Below, in pieces: positions 58,613-64,000 of a stretch of 64,000 nt of DNA. This DNA is from Saturnia japonica (lineage: Eukaryota > Arthropoda > Insecta > Lepidoptera > Saturniidae): assembly GCA_033032175.1 (NCBI GenBank), contig CM065320.1, positions 13,163,413 to 13,227,412 of the forward strand, written 5' to 3'. Each line of letters opens with the position of its first letter. Positions within the stretch are counted from its first letter, which is position 1. The position numbers were made by a program, and so were the translations under genes. Below the pieces are notes generated by a model. That model was not told where the DNA came from. It did no database searches and was given only the letters and a program-made list of their open reading frames with translations.

Positions 58613-60345
58613 ATAGTATCGCTTCAATATTTATTAGCACGGAAAAATGACGGCATTGTTTTTCATGGTAATCACAATAAAGCCCAAAAATTTACGGTGA
58701 CCACTGTAACTTCCGCAGTCTATCGCCAGTCATGATCCCGGTGTATAACTCTCATAAGTATGCCACTGTGGACCCTTCTATTTCGCAACAGTTGTATTCG
58801 ATTCAATCCCAATATAAAACTAAGCATTTTGCAATCTCTGACCACTATTATTTACGTTACCAAACATAATTTTTTTCCAAAATATTGTCGAATTCATCAA
58901 CCAAGATGCGTATAAAATCCTTTGAAATATTTGAAATAACGTTAAATAAAACGATAACAGTTAAGAAAACATCCATAAAAATATTCGTATTTGACGTCAA
59001 TTTTTACACTTTAGCGTTGTTTTTATAATGCTATTTAATATAAAGCTATGAACCTTGGTGTGACGATAATTTTAAACATAAAAAGAACCTCGTCGTTGCG
59101 CCGCCATGATTAATTTTTATATTACTTAGAAGGTGGAAGCTATTTTCGGGCGATTTTATTTCTTATGTAATGGCCTGTAAGCGTGAAAAGTGTAATCTTT
59201 TTAGGTTATCAATTTCATAATCGCTTTGACCGATAGTTTGTGACCGCGATTGATTTATCAAAACGATTATTAATTTTTAATAAGTATGCGTGTGTCCAAT
59301 TAAAATAATAATAAAGTAATTATTATTATAGTAAGCGTCTACCATAAAAAAGTTTATAAAAATTACATAATTTTGTTAAAAATGTTTCTTGGTGAGAATT
59401 TTCCGTATTTAAATTTTTAAAATATATAAAAATAAAATTTGTTTATTGCCCTGATTTTGTGTGTATTTAGACTCCCTTACACATATGTGTGACACATTTG
59501 TAGGCACTTTTCAAAAAGGCTAAAGTCTAACGTGAATTTTACACGTTAGTAAAAAAAAATGTTCTACTGAAAATGTAAACTAGTATAGTACTTGAACTTA
59601 AATAACTTTTTGCCACGCCTTGAATTCAAGAAATTAGGCAATTTTTTTAACTAAAAAAACATTAAGCTTGTCTCTATTTAGGGTTATTTAAATCACGGGT
59701 TCGATTATCGTTAGGGGCAAGTTGTACTTATATTTTGACGCCTCAATTGTCGAAAGTGGAACATGGCTTCCAAAACGAGAGATTTCCACTCTTCCTTATA
59801 CAACACAGTTTTGTTATAGTTCGATAAACCCGTTTTTCTGTATAATCAGCATAAAAAATTTGAAATTATTTTTGTACTTGGTCGTGTCACTCTTGACAAA
59901 GTGGTCGTGGACGTGAAATGATATCAGAGGCTGTTAATATTTGCCTCAAGATATCTTTCCATCTGTCTCGATCAGCCGTTAGTCTAGTGCACTCATGCAA
60001 TGGACATCATTAGTGATAACTACTGATTAGATAATACGATTTTTTAAATCTCTAAATAGTATAAAAGAAGTCACTATCCGTATTTGTCTGCCTGTCCGCC
60101 TAGTTCTTTTATACCACGTAACAATTTACGGTTTTCATTACCATTTAGAGAATTTTTACAGAAGGTACATAAACAATACATTCCAATAATGTTTTGTATA
60201 GAAAAGACGCTTACACTGGCTAAACCTTAAGAGAAACATGAAAAAAATGTACTAAAGAATTGTAGTTTTTCAAAAAGCCCAGAGAAAATTCCACGATGGC
60301 GTAATATGTCTAAGCGATCAAGTCTAAATCATTATTTGTAAATTT
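58613..60345. other. intronic sequence, mostly unassigned
   Basis: Positions 58635-58740 resemble the AGCACGG...ATGACGGTG fragment at 33640. The rest up to 60345 shows no supported feature. Confidence 0.35.
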
Positions 60346-60401
60346 CACCTGTGCGGAGCTGGGGCGGGTCGCTAGTATTATTATGTTTGTTTTTCTTTCA
60401 G

Positions 60402-60529
60402 AACCAACAACAGAAATTATTGGCGGCCCGGAGCTCTACATAGACCGAGGCAGTACAATAAATTTAACATGCGTGGTTCTCTATTCGCCAGAACCACCCG
60501 CTTACATATTTTGGAATCATAATGATGCG
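60402..60529 (+). CDS. dpr9: dpr9-like exon 5: start of Ig2
   Basis: The acceptor TTTCTTTCAG is followed by 128 bases, phase 1 in and phase 0 out, with donor GCG|GTAAGG. The product (residues 180-222) reads EPTTEIIGGPELYIDRGSTI, NLTCVVLYSPEPPAYIFWNH, NDA. Cys203 and Trp217 are the B-strand Cys and the core Trp of the second Ig domain; NLT (200-202) is a glycosylation sequon. EIIG.PELYI.RGSTINLTC and SPEPPAYIFWNHN are highly characteristic of dpr8/9/21 proteins. The exon ends in the middle of Ig2, so at least one further exon must lie beyond 64000. Confidence 0.97.
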
Positions 60530-61036
60530 GTAAGGAAAACTTTTTATTATTTACTTTGATACTGATAACAAGCGGATTTGGTTTTGACTTCGCAATAGGC
60601 CTCATTTGATATTAAACTATTACCAAAATATTTTAAATAATAGTACATTCTCATTCAAACTAAAAAAACTAAATTGAAGTTTATTTTGCCCTACATTTAG
60701 TGGGATTAAACGATTTTTTTTAGTTTGTTGAATAGGACTGACGGACTTGCAGAGCGTTAGCATTCTAATTTTCATTGATAATATAAAGTTAATTTACTTA
60801 CTTACTTATACTAATAATATATAAATAAACCGTGTGTAAAAAAAAGAAGTAAATTTTAGCTCCACAATTTAATAATCACCTAAACACTTGAACGATTATT
60901 TTCATTAATTTACTGATATTTTTTGGTGTAAATTTATAGTATTTTAAATCTTTTCAATTTCAATATTATATTATTAAGCTTCAATTCGTCTAAAATTTAT
61001 TACATAATAATATACTTATAACTTAGACAGTATATA
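60530..61036. other. start of intron 5, AT-rich, nothing recognised
   Basis: It begins with the donor GTAAGG and contains no feature I can support before the TA at 61037-61038 that precedes the long-TIR element. Confidence 0.4.
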
Positions 61037-61038
61037 TA

Positions 61039-61674
61039 CAGGGTATTAGTAGACGCTCCCGAAAATGAAGACAGACGATAGTACTAATGACACCTTTGAT
61101 GATGGGATGGAAAAAAATTGATCCTGATAAAAAAAAATCATATTATTTAAACTTTTTATTAGCATTATTTACGCTCCATCGTGTTAGTACAGCTAAATGA
61201 AACGATAATTTCATAAAAAATACATTACTTTACTTAAAAAAAAAAACCAGCAATGAACACCAAATTAAATACAGCTGATTGCTCGGGTCAAATAACGCGC
61301 AGGCGCGGCGCGTCGCGGCGCCATTCCAGCGCGAGTGCGGCGCGGTGCCATTCTCGCACGGCCCGCAGCTGGCGATCGCACAAATACTTATTTACAATAT
61401 TGTCTAAATACCTAACTTATCTACTTTGCCACTGTGCTAGTGTCTACCTGGCCACTTTCATTCGAATTCTCCGGTTGAATTAAAAAAGTAACGGGTTCGA
61501 TTCCCCGCGAATGAAAAAAATACTTAAATAAAATTTTAACAAGCATTGAGCCATGTTTTTTAATCCATCGTGTAAGAATGTTTTTTATTCTGATGTATTC
61601 AGTTATGTACCTATTCATATCAGTTCAGTACTAAGTTATAAAAAATGTAGGTATGAAACAGCTTACCGATCTAA
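61039..61674 (+). repeat. left terminal inverted repeat of the long-TIR element
   Basis: It holds, in order, CAGGGTATTAGTAGACGCTC, GATGATGGGATGG, the AACACGATGGAGC complement, CAGCTGAT, a GC-rich patch at 61290-61380, TTATCTACTTTGCCACTG, GGGTTCGATTCCCCGC at 61494-61509 and GAAACAGCTTACCGATCTAA. The right arm has the same blocks inverted. Confidence 0.9.
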
Positions 61675-62323
61675 AACTTCCGTGGTCTTATGAGATAATT
61701 AATTGTCGATCATAATTGCAAATAGTTTCTTCAACTATTACATTATTCTGTACCATTTCATTTTTAATTTCTTGTACAAAATTGTAAATTTTTTAATTGT
61801 GTACGTGATAATCCAATTAGGTTAATTTAATATTCTAATATCATTTTTGTAGTAGCGAGCTTCTTGTTACGTCAGGGTACAATTGATTGTATAAATGTAT
61901 AAAAAAAATTGAATTATAACTTCTAAATTCCATATGAAGACTAGTCAGTAGGGATAACTAAACTTATGAAATAATAGTCGTGAATGTAGGTATAACGGTT
62001 TATCGATCTGCGGAAAAGATCAAAGTGCCGCTTTCGACGCTAACGAGGGGCTACTGCAAGGAGGCGGCCCGCGGCGCTTTATTTCTTTTGGCGGGGTTGA
62101 TTATTAAGTTTAGTATTTTTAGTTTGACTTTCATTTCATGTGCGCGTGCGTGGGCGACAGATATTCGTTCAATCGTATTGTTAACTAAGTTCTTGTCATT
62201 ATTTTATTGTTACGTTTTTTGTTTCTTTTTAAGATTGTGTTGATTTTATGAGAGTTTTGTTTTAATAATGCCTAAACGCATACGTTTATAGTGTTCGTGA
62301 ATACGGTAGCATGTTAATGAAAA

Positions 62324-63403
62324 ATGTGCCTTGGAGAAGCTCGCGAGAATGATTCGCGTGCATTGCGAATTTACCGAGAGAGATTCCCGACAGCTCGACA
62401 TCCGGCTGACTCTCGTCTGATAACAGCAGCATTTCAGCGAGTGTTGGAAAATCGACCCATTGCTCCACTAGCGGCAGGAGGTGGAAGTCAAGTGGCAGTT
62501 CAGGCCGAGGAGCGCATTTTAGATGTCGTTCGCCGGTATCCGAACTTAGGTACACGAAGTATTGCTAAATTGTTAAGGTGTCGGAATGGAACAAGTGTGT
62601 CGTACTGGACAGTTCATAAGGTGTTAAAGCGTAACCGAATGCGGCCATACAAAGTGTACAAAGTGCAAGCTTTGGTACCCGGCGATCACGACCGCCGGCG
62701 AGTTTTCTGCCGTTGGTTATTATATCAGCAACAACGTGTCCCTGATTTCATTGAACACGTCATCTGTACGGACGAGTGAACATTTACCAGAAACGGGTTG
62801 TGGAACCGAAGAAATACACACGTGTATTCCGAGGTGAACCCGCACGCAGTTCTACAAACCGGGCACCAAACCCGATGGTCGCTTAATGTATGGGCAGGTT
62901 TATTTAAGGATCGCATACTAGGGCCAGTATTTCTGCCACAGCGACTTGACGAACAGCGATATTTAAACATTATAAATGAACAAATAGTGGACATTTTAGA
63001 TGACCTATCATTGACTGAATATCGCCGCACATGGTTTCAGCATGATGGTGCACCTCCACATGTGGCAAGGTTCGTCCGTGAGCGCCTCACCGAGCTGTTT
63101 GATGATCGCTGGATCGGCAGACTAGGACCACACGCTTGGCCACCTCGGTCACCCGATCTGACCTCGTTAGACTTCTTTCTGTGGGGGTATGTGAAAGAAA
63201 GGGTTTTTAATCGTGAGTGTGATAGTGCTAACGAAATGCGCCAAAGGATCGTGAATGTTGTCGACAAACTACGTGCGGACTGTGTCGAAGACCCCACGAT
63301 GATGCCCCGACTGCATAAGGAGACTTAACGCCGAGCTCAAATCTGCCTCGAAATGAATGGGGCACAATTTGAGCCGCATCTCATAAGGCCACGGAGGATT
63401 TAG
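62324..63403 (+). pseudogene. Tc1/mariner-like transposase with two in-frame stops
   Basis: In a single frame the sequence encodes CLGEARENDSRALRIYRERF, a helix-turn-helix part (TRSIAKLLRCRNGTSVSYWT), EHVICTDE with the first Asp, WSLNVWAGL, WFQHDGAPPH with the second Asp, WPPRSPDLTSLDFFLWGYVK with the third Asp (36 residues later), and a C-terminus RRAQICLEMNGAQFE ending at TAG 63401-63403. TGA at 62777-62779, right after TDE, and TAA at 63326-63328 interrupt that frame; no frameshift is needed between them. The N-terminus looks shifted: EYGSMLM of the family start is in another frame just upstream (about 62299-62319). All catalytic residues remain. Otherwise it is about 359 codons, normal for the family. 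Confidence 0.9.
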
Positions 63404-64000
63404 ATCGGTAAGCTGTTTCATACAAATTTTTTTTTTTATAACTTATTTTTGAACTGATCTGAGTAGATCGTACATAACAATACATCAGAGTAATAAACAT
63501 AATTACACGACGGATTAAAAAGCATGAATCTATCCTTTTTAAAATTTCATTCAAGTAATTTTTTTCATAAGCGGGGAATCGAACCCGGTACTTAGCTTAT
63601 TCAACCGTTGAATTAGAAAAAAAGTGGCTAGGTAAAGACTAGCGCAGTGGCAAAGTAGATAAGTTAGTTATTTAGACAAATGTTGTAAATAAGTATTTAT
63701 TTGATTGTTAGTTGCGTGCAGCGCAAGATTGACGCTGCGCCCGGGCGTTCGTTGATCCGAGCATCAGCTGTTTTTGATTTTGTGTTTCATTGCTGGTTTT
63801 TTTTTTTAGTAAAGTAATGTATTTTTTATGAAATTATCGTTTCATTTAGCTGTACTAACACGATGGAGCATAAATAATGCTAATAAAAAGTTTAAATAAT
63901 ATGATTTTTTTTTATCAGGATCAATTTTTTTTCCATCCCATCATCAAAGGTGTCATTAGTACTATCGTCTGTCTTCATTTTCGGGAGCGGTCTACTAATA
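63399..64000 (-). repeat. right terminal inverted repeat, cut by the window end
   Basis: It mirrors the left arm from TTTAGATCGGTAAGCTGTTT to GGGAGCGGTCTACTAATA. The GC-rich patch here (about 63716-63755) is shorter and differs from that of the left arm. Confidence 0.9.

Larger units (their letters stand above)
55764..60401 (+). other. dpr9-like intron 4, about 4.6 kb
   Basis: It begins GTAAGA and ends TTTCTTTCAG. It contains a family I copy (57105-57255), a family A fragment (58376-58612), a repeat end before 60380 (GTGCGGAGCTGGGGCGGGTC) and GC-richer blocks at about 56480-56740 and 57780-57960 that I cannot assign. No other gene was recognised. Confidence 0.8.
4063..64000 (+). other. dpr9: dpr9-like gene span, 5' part (five coding exons)
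   Basis: Five exons on the + strand join in phase into 222 codons without a stop. All visible introns are GT-AG. The encoded protein has a signal peptide, a Ser/Thr/Pro-rich linker, a full V-type Ig domain (Cys96-Cys162) and the first half of a second Ig domain (Cys203). Dpr proteins are neuronal cell-surface Ig proteins that bind DIP partners during synaptic pairing (established for Drosophila). The four residues LNMQ between the sequon NKT and VSWVRHRD favour dpr9 over its close relatives dpr8 and dpr21, from memory of the Drosophila proteins. The 3' exons, including the rest of Ig2 and any membrane anchor, lie outside the window. Intron phases are 1, 0, 0, 1, 0. Confidence 0.85.
61039..64000 (+). 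mobile_element. Tc1/mariner-like element with inverted repeats of about 600 bp
   Basis: The left arm starts CAGGGTATTAGTAGACGCTC after a TA at 61037-61038. The right arm runs to the window edge and ends GGGAGCGGTCTACTAATA, so about five bases of the right end lie outside. The arms pair from 61039-61674 with 63399-64000, with indels. Each contains a B-box-like GGTTCGATTCC and a GC-rich patch. Between the arms lies one transposase gene on the + strand with two in-frame stops. Total length is about 2.97 kb. Arms of this size are long for the superfamily. Confidence 0.9.

Noticed and set aside
61494..61509. Independent tRNA or SINE at the B-box-like word in the inverted arm
   Set aside because: No convincing A box at the right distance, and the word is part of both arms of the long-TIR element.
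62286..63297. Minus-strand ORFs of 86-101 codons over the long-TIR transposase
   Set aside because: Shadows of the + strand transposase, which has clear catalytic motifs.
1..64000. CRISPR arrays, bacterial operons, riboswitches, rRNA
   Set aside because: Intron-containing animal gene and insect transposons throughout; no regularly spaced repeats or rRNA sequence seen.
1..64000. Endogenous viral insertion
   Set aside because: No capsid, envelope or viral polymerase motif recognised; all polymerase-like motifs belong to LINEs.

Overview
The window looks like a piece of a lepidopteran (moth or butterfly) genome. It is AT-rich and crowded with transposon remains: several mariner/Tc1 elements, Jockey-like LINEs, tRNA-headed SINEs and short interspersed repeats whose ends (for example the CACAGCTAGT and TAATATTATAAAG types) are common in Lepidoptera. 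Order-level assignment is inference from these repeats and from the protein-coding gene; no species is claimed.

The only convincing host gene is a two-immunoglobulin-domain cell-surface protein of the dpr (defective proboscis extension response) family on the + strand, most like dpr9. Five coding exons are visible (4063-4141, 43896-44131, 50266-50394, 55670-55763, 60402-60529). They join in phase to 222 codons with no stop: signal peptide, Ser/Thr/Pro-rich linker, complete first Ig domain and the start of the second. The remaining exons lie beyond 64000. Intron 1 is about 39.8 kb and holds most of the transposons; introns 2-4 are 6.1, 5.3 and 4.6 kb.

Layout. 1-3930: upstream DNA with repeat fragments and one unexplained ORF. 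3934-4141: probable 5' UTR with small upstream ORFs, then the signal-peptide exon. 5-7 kb: dead mariner. 7.7-8.9 kb: an inverted pair of tRNA-headed SINEs. 11-16 kb: interspersed repeats, a (TA)31 microsatellite and a mariner tail. 16.4-18.3 kb: a pile of nested or adjacent elements (64-T run, retroposon, strong hairpin, LTR fragment, LINE). 22.5-24.5 kb: a minus-strand LINE interrupted by a 919-bp LTR element with no gag or pol (TRIM-like). 25.3 kb: a hAT-type MITE. 28.4-30.5 kb: a mariner beside a repeat that itself carries a small retroposon. 34-39 kb: LINE fragments. 44.5-45.8 kb (intron 2): a Tc1/mariner-like element with perfect 32-bp inverted ends. 53.0-53.6 kb (intron 3): a foldback element. 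61.0-64.0 kb (intron 5): a Tc1/mariner-like element with inverted repeats of about 600 bp or more, running just past the window end.

The mobile elements share no pathway with dpr; they occupy its introns. All transposase and reverse-transcriptase genes seen here are broken. The observations most worth checking are the TRIM-like element (its exact removal restores the interrupted LINE reading frame), the long-TIR element whose arms carry a tRNA-like B box, and a small candidate antisense exon at 20627-20698.
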